This document shows positions 34,011-42,370 of a stretch of 64,000 nt of DNA, piece after piece. Source of the DNA: CAKUFA01 sp963627465 (lineage in GTDB: Bacteria > Bacillota > Clostridia > Christensenellales > Aristaeellaceae); assembly GCA_963627465.1 (NCBI GenBank), contig CAVGBO010000014.1, positions 12,446 through 76,445 on the forward strand, read 5' to 3'. Positions within the stretch are counted from its first letter, which is position 1. Each line of letters starts with the position of its first letter. The translations under genes were made by a program, and so were the position numbers. Under the pieces are notes generated by a model. That model did not search any database, was not told the DNA's origin, and saw only the letters and a list, made by a program, of their open reading frames with translations.

Positions 34011-35405
34011 ATGCTGGAGTTTGATACGAAATCCAATCTGATCATGCAGGCCAAGTACAAGTATGACCTGCAGGACGTTGCGGAACCGAACCTGTATCGG
34101 GAGATTTATGATTATTCCCACATCCCAAAAATCGCCTTCAACATGCGCCACGTCCCCGAAGATATGCCGGATGAAATTTGGCTGACTGACACCACCTTCC
34201 GGGATGGTCAGCAATCCGTCAGCCCCTTTACCCCGGATCAGATTGTGCACCTGTTTAAGCTGATGAACCGGTTGGGTGGCCCGAAAGGCATCATTCGGCA
34301 AAGCGAATTTTTCCTCTACACGGAAAAGGACAAGGAAGCCCTGCGCCGGTGTCAGGAGCTGGGGTTGACCTTCCCGGAAATCACCACCTGGATCCGCGCC
34401 AATGAAAAGGATTTTCAGCTGGTGAAGGATGCAGGGGTTGCGGAAACCGGCATTCTGGTTTCCTGCAGCGACTATCACATCTTCCACAAGATGCACCTGA
34501 CCCGCCGTCAGGCCATGGATAAGTATCTTGGCATTGTGAAGGAAGCCCTGAACCAGGGCATTCGCCCCCGCTGCCACTTCGAGGACATTACCCGAGCGGA
34601 TTTCTACGGCTTTGTGGTTCCCTTTGCCGAGGAACTGATGGACTTGAGCCACGAAAGCGGCATTCCCATTAAGATCCGTGCCTGCGACACCATGGGCTTC
34701 GGTGTCACCTACTACGGTGCCGCCCTGCCCCGCAGCGTTCCCGGCATTATCTACGGTCTCCGTCACTATGCGGAGGTGCCTTCCGCCCAGCTGGAATGGC
34801 ATGGCCACAACGACTTCTACAAGGTAGTCAGCAACGCAGGCGCTGCCTGGATGTATGGCTGTTCCAGTGTCAACTGTTCCCTGCTGGGCATTGGCGAGCG
34901 CACAGGCAACTGCCCCTTGGAAGCCATGGCCATTGAGTATCAGGCTCTCCGTGGTACGGATGACGGCATGGATCTGACTGCCGTCACCGAAATTGCGGAC
35001 TATATGGAGCGGGAAATCGGCATCGAAATCAGCCCCCGTCAGCCCTTTGTCGGCCGCCACTTCAACGTGACCCGGGCAGGCATCCATGCCGACGGCATGC
35101 TGAAGGATGAGGAGATCTACAATATCTTCGATACCGCCGCCCTGCTGAATCGTCCTGCCACGGTGGCCGTGGACTCCCATTCCGGGCTGGCCGGTGTTGC
35201 CCACTGGATCAACAGCTATTTCCGCCTGAAGGGGGACAATGTGCTGGCCAAGGATGATCCGCTGGTGCTGGACGTACGTGCCAAGGTGGATCAGCTGTAC
35301 GCCGAAGGCCGGAACACTGTCATGGGCGATGAGGAATTGGAAATCATGGTTCGCAACAGTGATGTGGAGCGGTACGAGCATCTGCTGTTCCACAAGAGCA
35401 AATAA
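34011..35405 (+). CDS. DRE-TIM metallolyase, probable Re-citrate synthase
   Basis: A 464-residue acyltransferase of the isopropylmalate/homocitrate synthase superfamily. The catalytic start WLTDTTFRDGQQS contains the DRE-like metal site, with LEWHGHNDFYK carrying the metal His pair and CSLLGIGERTGNCPLE the family's GxGERxGN loop. The N-terminus (KYKYDLQDVAEPNLYREIY) and lack of a C-terminal leucine-binding LeuA domain differ from 2-isopropylmalate synthase and look like the Re-citrate synthase group of Clostridium kluyveri, which condenses oxaloacetate and acetyl-CoA. Annotation software often labels such proteins leuA. No other leucine genes are present and an aminotransferase precedes it, fitting a glutamate-producing partial TCA route. 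Confidence 0.7.
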   Translation: MLEFDTKSNLIMQAKYKYDLQDVAEPNLYREIYDYSHIPKIAFNMRHVPEDMPDEIWLTDTTFRDGQQSVSPFTPDQIVHLFKLMNRLGGPKGIIRQSEFFLYTEKDKEALRRCQELGLTFPEITTWIRANEKDFQLVKDAGVAETGILVSCSDYHIFHKMHLTRRQAMDKYLGIVKEALNQGIRPRCHFEDITRADFYGFVVPFAEELMDLSHESGIPIKIRACDTMGFGVTYYGAALPRSVPGIIYGLRHYAEVPSAQLEWHGHNDFYKVVSNAGAAWMYGCSSVNCSLLGIGERTGNCPLEAMAIEYQALRGTDDGMDLTAVTEIADYMEREIGIEISPRQPFVGRHFNVTRAGIHADGMLKDEEIYNIFDTAALLNRPATVAVDSHSGLAGVAHWINSYFRLKGDNVLAKDDPLVLDVRAKVDQLYAEGRNTVMGDEELEIMVRNSDVERYEHLLFHKSK

Positions 35406-35417
35406 GCGCAGAGCAAG

Positions 35418-35472
35418 CAACAAGGCTGTCTCCGATGATGTTATGAATCATCAGAGACAGCCTTGTTTTATT
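35418..35472 (+). terminator. Terminator after the citrate synthase-like gene
   Basis: A long stem, AACAAGGCTGTCTC and GATGAT pairing with ATCATC and GAGACAGCCTTGTT (one bulge/mismatch), loop GTTATGA, then TTTTA. It overlaps the stop codon of the convergent ABC-F gene, so it may serve both strands. Confidence 0.9.
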
Positions 35473-37372
35473 CTCCCTCCAGCACTTCCCACTGCCGGTA
35501 GAGTTCATCAATTTCGTCTTTCTTCTGCTGATACGCCTTGGCCAGTGCCGCAGCCTTTTCCGCATCCTGATACGTATCCGGCTGGGAAAGCTGATGCTCC
35601 ATGGTCTCCGCTTCTTCTTCTGCCTTGGCAATGGCCTCTTCCGCCTGCTTCAGTGCTGCCTTCTTTTCACGGAGGCGTTTTTCTTCCTCACGGGAGCGGC
35701 GTTTCTCCTTGTCCATAGCCGTTTTGGTAACCTGGGGTGCATCCCCGTCAGGCTCCTGCAGACGGGTAATTTTCTCATAGTAGTCATCATAGTTGCCCAG
35801 GTACTCCCGTATGCCCCCGTTTTCCAGCACACACACCTTGTTGGCAAAGCGGTTAATAAAGTACCGGTCATGGCTAATGGCAAGGATTGTTCCCGGGAAG
35901 CCTTCCAGTGCATCTTCCAGCACTTCACGGCTGTCCATGTCCAGGTGGTTGGTAGGCTCGTCCAGCAGCAGCAGATTGTCCTTGCGGAGCATGAGCTTCG
36001 TCAGGGCAACCCGACCTTTTTCCCCGCCGGAAAGGGTGGAGATGGGCATCAGGACATCGTCCCCGGTGAAGAGGAACATGCCCAGTGCCCCACGCACCTC
36101 GGTCTGATCCAGGCGGCGGAAATCATCCCACACCTCGTCCAGCACGGTTTTGTTCTCGTGCAGGTGCGCCTGATGCTGGTCGTAGTAGCCAATGTCTACC
36201 CCCGCCCCCAGGCGAATGGTGCCACCGTCCGGCTTTTCCTCCCCGATGAGGCACTTGAACAAGGTGGATTTGCCCACACCGTTGTCTCCGATGAGGGCAA
36301 CCCGATCTCCAGCCCGCAGGTGCATCTTCACATGATCAAACAGGACACGCTGATCAAAGCCCTTCTTCAGCTCATCCACCATCAGCACATCTTCGCCGGT
36401 GCGCCTGCGGCAATCAAAGCGGAAGTGAATGGCACTTTCATCCTGTGGCTTTTCCAGCCGATCCATTTTTTCCAGCCGCTTTTCCCGACTTTCCGCCGCA
36501 CGGATGGACTTCTCCCGGTTAAACCGGCGATAACGGGCAATGATGGCCTGCTGACGAGCAATCTCCTTCTGCTGCATTTCATAGGCCTTCATGCGGATTT
36601 CGAACCGCTGGGCACGCTGCGCCATATAGGCCGTGTAGTTGCCATCATAGCATTCCGTAGTGCCCAGCAGAAGCTCACACATGCGGTCGCACACATGATC
36701 CATAAAGTACCGGTCATGGCTGACCAGCAGCACCGCTCCCCGATAGGTGCGGAGATAATCCTCCAACCAGGCAATGGACTTCAAATCCAGATGGTTGGTA
36801 GGCTCGTCCAGCAGCAGCAGATCCGGCTCTGTCAGCAGCATCCGTGCCAGGCAAAGCCGGGTACGTTCCCCGCCGGAAAGCAGCTTGGCAGGCTGACTCT
36901 GCTGCTCCTTGCGGAAGCCTAATCCGGCCAGCACCCCCTGCACGGTGGAACGCCAGCCGAAACCGTTGCTCTTCTCAAAGGTTCGGGTCAGCTGATCATA
37001 CCGGCTGCCCAGGCGGTGGAGAAGTGCCTCATCCTCCACTGCCTCTGCCATTTGACATTCCAGCGAGCGGAGTTCCTCCTCCATGCGCATCACCGGCTCA
37101 AAGACGCTTTCCATTTCCTCCAGCACGGTTTTGCTTTCGTCCACCATACCTTGCTGTGCCAAGTAGCCCAGCCGGATGCCCTTCTGCATGGTAATAGTGC
37201 CGTCATCCGCCGTTTCCAGCCCGGCGATGATCTTCATCAGCGTTGACTTGCCGCAGCCGTTGACACCCACCAAGCCCATACGCTGACCATCCTGCAGCAC
37301 AAGGGATGCATCCCGAAGCACCTCGTTGGTGCCAAAGCTTTTCTTAACGCCCTGAAGGGACAGCAAAATCAT
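35468..37372 (-). CDS. ABC-F family ATPase
   Basis: Soluble protein of 634 residues with two ABC ATPase domains and no membrane segments. First domain: GVNGCGKSTLMK and LSGGERTRLCLAR; second: GDNGVGKSTLFK and LSGGEKGRVALTK, each followed by LLLDEPTNHLD. The linker (about 240-315) is highly charged and helical. A C-terminal coiled coil rich in Glu and Lys (about 540-634) completes the Uup/YdiF type. ABC-F proteins act on ribosomes; some protect against antibiotics, others tune translation. This one looks like a housekeeping member. It ends in the shared terminator and follows a CPBP protease gene by 27 bp. Confidence 0.9.
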   Translation of the reverse strand: MILLSLQGVKKSFGTNEVLRDASLVLQDGQRMGLVGVNGCGKSTLMKIIAGLETADDGTITMQKGIRLGYLAQQGMVDESKTVLEEMESVFEPVMRMEEELRSLECQMAEAVEDEALLHRLGSRYDQLTRTFEKSNGFGWRSTVQGVLAGLGFRKEQQSQPAKLLSGGERTRLCLARMLLTEPDLLLLDEPTNHLDLKSIAWLEDYLRTYRGAVLLVSHDRYFMDHVCDRMCELLLGTTECYDGNYTAYMAQRAQRFEIRMKAYEMQQKEIARQQAIIARYRRFNREKSIRAAESREKRLEKMDRLEKPQDESAIHFRFDCRRRTGEDVLMVDELKKGFDQRVLFDHVKMHLRAGDRVALIGDNGVGKSTLFKCLIGEEKPDGGTIRLGAGVDIGYYDQHQAHLHENKTVLDEVWDDFRRLDQTEVRGALGMFLFTGDDVLMPISTLSGGEKGRVALTKLMLRKDNLLLLDEPTNHLDMDSREVLEDALEGFPGTILAISHDRYFINRFANKVCVLENGGIREYLGNYDDYYEKITRLQEPDGDAPQVTKTAMDKEKRRSREEEKRLREKKAALKQAEEAIAKAEEEAETMEHQLSQPDTYQDAEKAAALAKAYQQKKDEIDELYRQWEVLEGE

Positions 37373-37399
37373 ACGTTCACCTCATTCATGGGGGAAGGA

Positions 37400-38203
37400 T
37401 TAAAAAAAGTAAGGCAGCACTTCCATGGTAAGCAGAAGCCCTGCCAATGCCCATTCTGCCCGGGTCAATCGTCCGTCCTTCTTTGTTGCGTTGTGCAGCA
37501 GACAGCCTGCTGACAACAGCAATGCTATGGCGCAGAGGATGACCCACGGCCATAACATCTGCACAGCGGCATAGCTCCACGCAACCGCCGCCCCGTTATA
37601 GGCGGCATGGAACAGGATACATAGAGGCAGACTGCCGATTCCTGCATAGAGCAATCCCAGCAGGAGGCCGCAGCCCAAATGTGCCGGCAGTCCGGCAGGA
37701 GAGCCGTGCATCAGGGCAAAGCTTGCCGTGCTCAGCAGCAGTGCGGTCACAGGGGAATGCTCCTCCTGAAGCGTGCCCTGCAGAAGCCCCCGAAAGAAGG
37801 CTTCCTCAGCCAAGGCAGGGATCAGCACCAGTGCCAGCACAGCCAGCATCCATTCAACAGCAGTGCCAGGCATGGGCATAACACCGGAGGATGAAAATCC
37901 CGTCCACCCCGTCCATGCTTCGGTCAGGGCAGAAAGCAGGTACTGGGTCATAACCCCGGCTGCCAGTGCAGCAGGAACATGATACCATCGTGGCTTATGG
38001 GAAACCTGCTTACGCCGTGTAACCACCGCCATGCCGGGCAGAAGATAAACGAGCAATTCACGCAGGATCACACGTACATAAACGGCCGTGCTGCCCCTTG
38101 CATCCGGGGTCAACCCATTTAATATCCAAGCAACCGGATACCGAAGAAGAAAAACCAGCATTGCAGCCAGCAGGGCTTTTTCGCCCTTTGTTCGGGTGCT
38201 CAC
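37400..38203 (-). CDS. CPBP-family intramembrane metalloprotease
   Basis: A 267-residue multi-pass membrane protein with about eight hydrophobic stretches. The CPBP (CAAX protease and bacteriocin-processing) motifs are present: EEAFFRGLLQ (EExxxR, motif 1), HLGCGLLLGLLY (motif 2/3) and LFHAAYNGA (motif 4 with metal-binding His). In Gram-positive bacteria such proteases process peptides or confer bacteriocin immunity; no target is visible here. The start overlaps the WalJ-like gene stop by ATGA (38200-38203). Confidence 0.85.
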   Translation of the reverse strand: MSTRTKGEKALLAAMLVFLLRYPVAWILNGLTPDARGSTAVYVRVILRELLVYLLPGMAVVTRRKQVSHKPRWYHVPAALAAGVMTQYLLSALTEAWTGWTGFSSSGVMPMPGTAVEWMLAVLALVLIPALAEEAFFRGLLQGTLQEEHSPVTALLLSTASFALMHGSPAGLPAHLGCGLLLGLLYAGIGSLPLCILFHAAYNGAAVAWSYAAVQMLWPWVILCAIALLLSAGCLLHNATKKDGRLTRAEWALAGLLLTMEVLPYFF

Positions 38204-39009
38204 TTGTCCTCCCGAAGGGTGTACACACTACCCACCTGATCCCGCATGGCCAGATCCAGACACAGCTCCACGCCCAGCTTGACCCCTTCCTGCTCGGCAC
38301 GCATTTCACTGGTTTGCAATGCAAGATGGGGGGTGTTGTTTTCACCGCTCAGGTGCCCCAGAATCACGTTATGTACCCCGGTGTTCAGCAGCTGCATCAG
38401 GGCATCGGCACAGGCATCATTGCTCAGGTGTCCATGGTTGCCCAGAATGCGCTGCTTCAGTGCCATGGGGTAATGAGGATTGGCGCGGAGCATATCCGGG
38501 TCATGGTTGCTTTCCAGCAGCACCAGATTGCTCCCAGCCACGGCATCGCTGACCCGGCGGGTAAACTGCCCCAAGTCCGTGGCCGTGGCAATGCTTAAGC
38601 CGCCCCCGTACAGGCGAAAGCCCACCGGGTCAGCCGCATCGTGAGGAATGGCAAAGGGCACGACCCCAATGTCCCCCATGTAAAAGTCCTGATCTTTGTT
38701 AAAGGTCACCTTCAGTTCAGGGGGCACCACGCCGATTTTCTTATCCATGGCTCGCCAGGTGCCAGGGGTGGCATAAATGGGCAAGCGATACTTCCGTGCC
38801 ATAACGCCTGCACCGCTGATGTGATCAGAATGTTCGTGGGTGATTAAAATGCCGCTCAGGGTTTGGGGCTCTACCCCGATAGAGTGCAGCGCCTCCGTCA
38901 GGGTTTTCCCCGGCTTGCCTGCATCAATCAGCAGCCGGGTTTGTCCGTACTGTACAAACAGCGCATTGCCGCTGGAACCGGAATACAGCGGGCAAAAGAT
39001 CATGTCCAA
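38200..39009 (-). CDS. MBL-fold metallohydrolase, WalJ (YycJ)-like
   Basis: A 269-residue metallo-beta-lactamase-fold hydrolase. The metal-binding motif THEHSDHISG lies near residue 56, with additional ligands in IPHDAADPVGFRL (His), DLGQF, ESNHDP and a late ILGHLSGENN. The order and the short SSGNALFV N-terminus match the WalJ/YycJ group, a nuclease-like family implicated in DNA mismatch repair in Bacillus anthracis and linked to the walRK locus in others. No walRK genes occur here. Coupled to the CPBP gene by ATGA. Confidence 0.85.
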   Translation of the reverse strand: MDMIFCPLYSGSSGNALFVQYGQTRLLIDAGKPGKTLTEALHSIGVEPQTLSGILITHEHSDHISGAGVMARKYRLPIYATPGTWRAMDKKIGVVPPELKVTFNKDQDFYMGDIGVVPFAIPHDAADPVGFRLYGGGLSIATATDLGQFTRRVSDAVAGSNLVLLESNHDPDMLRANPHYPMALKQRILGNHGHLSNDACADALMQLLNTGVHNVILGHLSGENNTPHLALQTSEMRAEQEGVKLGVELCLDLAMRDQVGSVYTLREDK

Positions 39010-39032
39010 TAACCTTTACCTCGTTTTATCCA

Positions 39033-39779
39033 TTACACATCCAGATGCTTGGCCACCCGTTCCTCCACAGGGGGAGGTGTCATATAATCCGAGCCAAAAA
39101 GGATGGTCAGCACCTCATCATACCGGGCAGGAATCAAGCAGGGAATGCCCTCAAAGGGGACGGTGATCTTTTCCGCAAACTGGTCAGGATGCCACACGTG
39201 CATCATCAGTTCAAATGCCCCGTTGGACATGTGCAGATCATTGCCGCTGGTCACCTTGGTGGAAACCTTCTCGTACCGCTTGGCCTTCCACTTGTAGGTA
39301 AAAGGCAAGCCCATCAGATGGGTTGCGTGCAGCAGGATGCGGTTCTTCAGCCCGAAGCGGCTGTAATCCACGTTTTTCTTCATCATGCCCTGCAGCAGAT
39401 GAAGATGCAGGTAATGCATCTTCCGCTTGAAGCCCGGCTCCGGCAGGTGATCCAGAATGAACAGATCCGTAAAGGCCGCTGCCTTTTCCGGGTCACGGTT
39501 CATGACCCGTGGGGTCCAGGTATCCAGATAGGTCAGCTCAAAGCGCTGATCGCACTCCTGGGGATACACCTGACGGAACTTGGTAAACTCCTCCCGGGTC
39601 ATGAGCAGATCCACATCGTCATCCCAGGGAATAAAGCCATGGTGCCGCACAGCCCCCAGCAGGCTGCCGCACATCAGGTTATACGAGATTTGATGCCGGT
39701 CGCAGATCTTCACAATGTCCCGCAGCTGGCAAAGCAGCTCCTCATGAATCTGCTCCAGTGTCAATTTGCTTTCTTCCAC
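39033..39779 (-). CDS. LicD-family phosphotransferase
   Basis: A 248-residue protein with the LicD signature: SYNLMCGSLLGAVRHHGFIPWDDDVD (first part of the family motif, split here: CGSLLGAVRH then GFIPWDDDVDLLM). LicD proteins are nucleotidyltransferase-fold enzymes that attach phosphocholine, phosphate-polyols or other phospho-groups to surface polysaccharides and teichoic acids. The nearby split transketolase and sugar transferase genes support a role in surface glycan synthesis; the transferred group is unknown. It lies 12 bp after the transketolase C-terminal gene and is probably cotranscribed. Confidence 0.87.
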   Translation of the reverse strand: MEESKLTLEQIHEELLCQLRDIVKICDRHQISYNLMCGSLLGAVRHHGFIPWDDDVDLLMTREEFTKFRQVYPQECDQRFELTYLDTWTPRVMNRDPEKAAAFTDLFILDHLPEPGFKRKMHYLHLHLLQGMMKKNVDYSRFGLKNRILLHATHLMGLPFTYKWKAKRYEKVSTKVTSGNDLHMSNGAFELMMHVWHPDQFAEKITVPFEGIPCLIPARYDEVLTILFGSDYMTPPPVEERVAKHLDV

Positions 39780-39791
39780 GGATAAGCCTCC

Positions 39792-40715
39792 TTATTCCCC
39801 AAGCCAGCCCAGAGTACGCCGGCAGATGGCTTCATCATCCATTTCATATACGCCCCGGAGATACTGCTGAGTGCCAACGGTGCAGCAGTACACATCCGGC
39901 ATACCGATCCGGTGCAGCTTGCAGCCTGCGCCAGCCTCTGCCAGCACTTCCGCCACGGCAGAGCCGAAGCCCCCCACAATGGTGTGCTCTTCCACCGTAA
40001 CGATATGGCGGAACCGTCCTGCCAGCTCCCGAATCTTGTCTGCATCAATGGGCTTCAGGCAGGGGAAGGACACCACCTCCGCAGACACGTTCATGGCCTG
40101 CAGCTTTTCTGCTGCGCTGACGGTCTGCGTCAGGATGCCGCCGGCGGACAGCAAGGCCACGTCCGTGCCTTTGCGCAAAGTCAAGGCTTGAGGAAGCTGC
40201 CAGTTTTCCACCGGCTCCGTATGCAGGGTCGGTTCACCGCCCCGGCCAAGGCGCAGATAGCAGGTGCCCGGGGTGCGGAGCATCACCGGCACTACAGCCT
40301 CCACCTCTGCCGGATCCCCGGGGGTGAAAACCGTTACCCCCGGCAAGGCACGAAGCACTGCCATGTCTTCCGTTGCATGGTGGCTCATGCCCAGGCTGCC
40401 GTAAACAAAGCCGCCGCCTACGCACACAATTTTCACATTGGCATCGTGATAGGCGCAGTCGTTGCGAATCTGCTCCAAGCACCGCAGGGTAGGAAAGTTG
40501 CCGATGGAGTAGGTCAGCACCGTTCTCCCTTCCCGTGCAAGGCCTGCCGCCAAACCGGTCATGGCCTGCTCCGCAATACCTGCGTTGATAAACTGATCCG
40601 GATAGGTTTCCCAGAAGGGCTTCAGCACGCCGAAGCCCAGGTCGCCGGTCACCAGCGTCAATTTAGGATCAGCGGCGGCTTCACGCATCAGGGCTCTGGT
40701 AAATGCATCTCTCAT
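39792..40715 (-). CDS. Transketolase, C-terminal subunit
   Basis: A 307-residue protein equal to the pyrimidine-binding and C-terminal domains of transketolase. It opens with MRDAFTRALMREAAADPK, and shows TGDLGFGVLKPF, the Glu of INAGIAEQAM (activating the thiamine diphosphate), FVYGSLGMSHHATEDM and a final TVEEHTIVGGFGSA. With the N-terminal partner encoded immediately upstream and overlapping by ATGA, it makes a split transketolase. Such split enzymes often have dedicated roles near glycan clusters; the substrate is not visible. Confidence 0.92.
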   Translation of the reverse strand: MRDAFTRALMREAAADPKLTLVTGDLGFGVLKPFWETYPDQFINAGIAEQAMTGLAAGLAREGRTVLTYSIGNFPTLRCLEQIRNDCAYHDANVKIVCVGGGFVYGSLGMSHHATEDMAVLRALPGVTVFTPGDPAEVEAVVPVMLRTPGTCYLRLGRGGEPTLHTEPVENWQLPQALTLRKGTDVALLSAGGILTQTVSAAEKLQAMNVSAEVVSFPCLKPIDADKIRELAGRFRHIVTVEEHTIVGGFGSAVAEVLAEAGAGCKLHRIGMPDVYCCTVGTQQYLRGVYEMDDEAICRRTLGWLGE

Positions 40716-41590
40716 GGCCGTTGCGCCTCCAATTCCTTCAGTGCGGCTTCGTACTCTTCTCCCTGAGGGGTACGATAGTGCCAGAGAATATCATTTTCCA
40801 TAAAGCTGACGCCCTTGCCCTTCACCGTGACGGCAATGATTACCGTGGGCTTGCCGCTGCCCCGGGCAACCTTGGCCTTTTCGAAGGCGTCCCGAAGAGC
40901 ATCCAAATCATGGCCGTCCACAATGATGGTATTCCAGCCAAAGGCCGTCCACTTATCACCGAAGGGCTCCAGCGCCAGGGTGTTTTCGCAAAAGTCCAGG
41001 GACTGCATTCGATTGTGATCCACCACGGCAATCAGGTTATCCAGCCGATATTGGTGCGCCTGCAAGGCGGCTTCCCACACGGCGCCTTCGTCGCACTCTC
41101 CATCCCCCAACACGGCATAGACTCGATGATCCGCCTTGTCCATCTTGGCGGCCAGTGCCATGCCTGCAGCTACTGCCAGTCCGTGACCCAGGGATCCGGT
41201 GGACAGCTCCACCCCGGGAACACCCTTGTGGCTTACATGGCCGGACAAGCGGGAGCCGTTCTGGTAGTGGGTCTTCAGCTCTTCCACAGGGAAAAAGCCC
41301 CGCTCCGCCAAGGCAGCGTACACCGCTGCCCCTGCATGACCCTTGCTGAGGATCAGCCGATCCCGTTCCGGCATTTGGGGCTGTTTGGGATCAACGTGCA
41401 GCACCCCGGTATAAAGGGTGGCCATAATATCCGCCAAGGAAAAGATGGCACCGATGTGGCTGCCCCGGCTCAGGTGGGTCATTTCCAGCCCGTGCCGGCG
41501 AATCAACCAGGCCAGCACCCGGGGATCCGATGTATCCGGCTCGCCCTGAAACCCCGCATGGGTCAGTGCCGTATAGCTCATGTCAGCCAT
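40712..41590 (-). CDS. Transketolase, N-terminal subunit
   Basis: A 292-residue thiamine diphosphate-binding half of a split transketolase. The conserved residues include SKGHAGAAVYAAL, GSLGHGLAVAAGMAL, the GDGECDEGAVWEAA motif (metal and cofactor binding) and AVVDHNRMQS. The start at 41590 (MADMSYTALTHAGF) follows GGAAAGGA by eight bases; ATG at 41581 is an alternative. It overlaps the sugar transferase stop by eight bases and its own stop overlaps the C-terminal subunit start. Confidence 0.92.
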   Translation of the reverse strand: MADMSYTALTHAGFQGEPDTSDPRVLAWLIRRHGLEMTHLSRGSHIGAIFSLADIMATLYTGVLHVDPKQPQMPERDRLILSKGHAGAAVYAALAERGFFPVEELKTHYQNGSRLSGHVSHKGVPGVELSTGSLGHGLAVAAGMALAAKMDKADHRVYAVLGDGECDEGAVWEAALQAHQYRLDNLIAVVDHNRMQSLDFCENTLALEPFGDKWTAFGWNTIIVDGHDLDALRDAFEKAKVARGSGKPTVIIAVTVKGKGVSFMENDILWHYRTPQGEEYEAALKELEAQRP

Positions 41591-42287
41591 GTTGATGATC
41601 CTTTCCGGCCTTTTCATCCGCCATTTTCTTTGCCTTGCCGAAGACACCGCCAATGGTCTCAAAGAACAGCCCCACATCCAGCCCGAAGGACTGATGCATG
41701 GCGTACTCCACACGAAGGCGGTTCTTCTCCGGCAGGATGTACTTCTCGAAATTCGCCACCGGGTCTGTTTCGCCTACCAGCTCATCCTGGGCAATGTACA
41801 CAATGCTGGAGCGATCCGTAATGCCGGGACGCACCCACAGGATGCACTCCTGCTCCTTGGTGTACTGGGTGGTGTACAACAGCAGCTCCGGCCGGGGACC
41901 CACAAAGGACATATCCCCCTTGATGATGTTAAACAGCTGAGGAAGCTCGTCCAGCTTCAGCCGGCGCATGACCTTGCCTGCCCGGGTTACCCGGTTATCA
42001 TTCAACGCCGTGCAGCCGCCGGACTTATCCGCATCCACCACCATGGAGCGGAACTTGAGGATATAGAAGGGCTGGTTGTGGTATCCCCCCCGAACCGCCT
42101 TGTAGAATACAGGGCCGGGAGAATCCAGCTTGACCCAAATGGCCAAGGGCAGCATGATGATGCAGCCGGGAATCAGTAAAATCAGTGCCAGCAGGAAGTC
42201 AATGATCCGCTTCACCACATGGCTGTAAAAGGGGTGGGACAGGGGACCATCCCACCGGGGCATTTCAGGAAGCTGCTGCTTAGCCAT
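41583..42287 (-). CDS. Bacterial sugar transferase (undecaprenyl-phosphate glycosylphosphotransferase)
   Basis: A 234-residue enzyme of the WcaJ/WbaP-type catalytic core that loads a sugar-phosphate onto undecaprenyl phosphate, the first step of a surface polysaccharide. One hydrophobic helix (about 28-50, DFLLALILLIPGCIIMLPL) precedes the catalytic motifs SPGPVFYKAVRGG, ILKFRSM, KVMRRLKLDELPQLFN and MSFVGPRPEL. It heads a likely operon: sugar transferase, split transketolase, LicD. Confidence 0.92.
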   Translation of the reverse strand: MAKQQLPEMPRWDGPLSHPFYSHVVKRIIDFLLALILLIPGCIIMLPLAIWVKLDSPGPVFYKAVRGGYHNQPFYILKFRSMVVDADKSGGCTALNDNRVTRAGKVMRRLKLDELPQLFNIIKGDMSFVGPRPELLLYTTQYTKEQECILWVRPGITDRSSIVYIAQDELVGETDPVANFEKYILPEKNRLRVEYAMHQSFGLDVGLFFETIGGVFGKAKKMADEKAGKDHQHG

Positions 42288-42318
42288 CGTTCATCATCCT
42301 TTATCGTCATTGCTTGGC

Positions 42319-42363
42319 AACCTTGCCGTAACAAGGTTTGAGCGCCGGCATTGCGCACGGCGC
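42319..42363 (-). promoter_or_regulatory. Two hairpins between parB and the sugar transferase gene
   Basis: AACCTTG (42319-42325) pairs with CAAGGTT (42332-42338), and GCGCCG (42342-42347) pairs with CGGCGC (42358-42363), the latter extendable to ten pairs with one wobble. They follow the parB stop on the minus strand. No clear U-run follows, so they may be a weak terminator or an RNA-processing site. Confidence 0.35.
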
Positions 42364-42370
42364 CCAAGGA

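Noticed and set aside
34011..35405. Annotation as 2-isopropylmalate synthase.
   Set aside because: No C-terminal LeuA domain, a different N-terminus, and no leucine biosynthesis genes nearby; Re-citrate synthase fits better.
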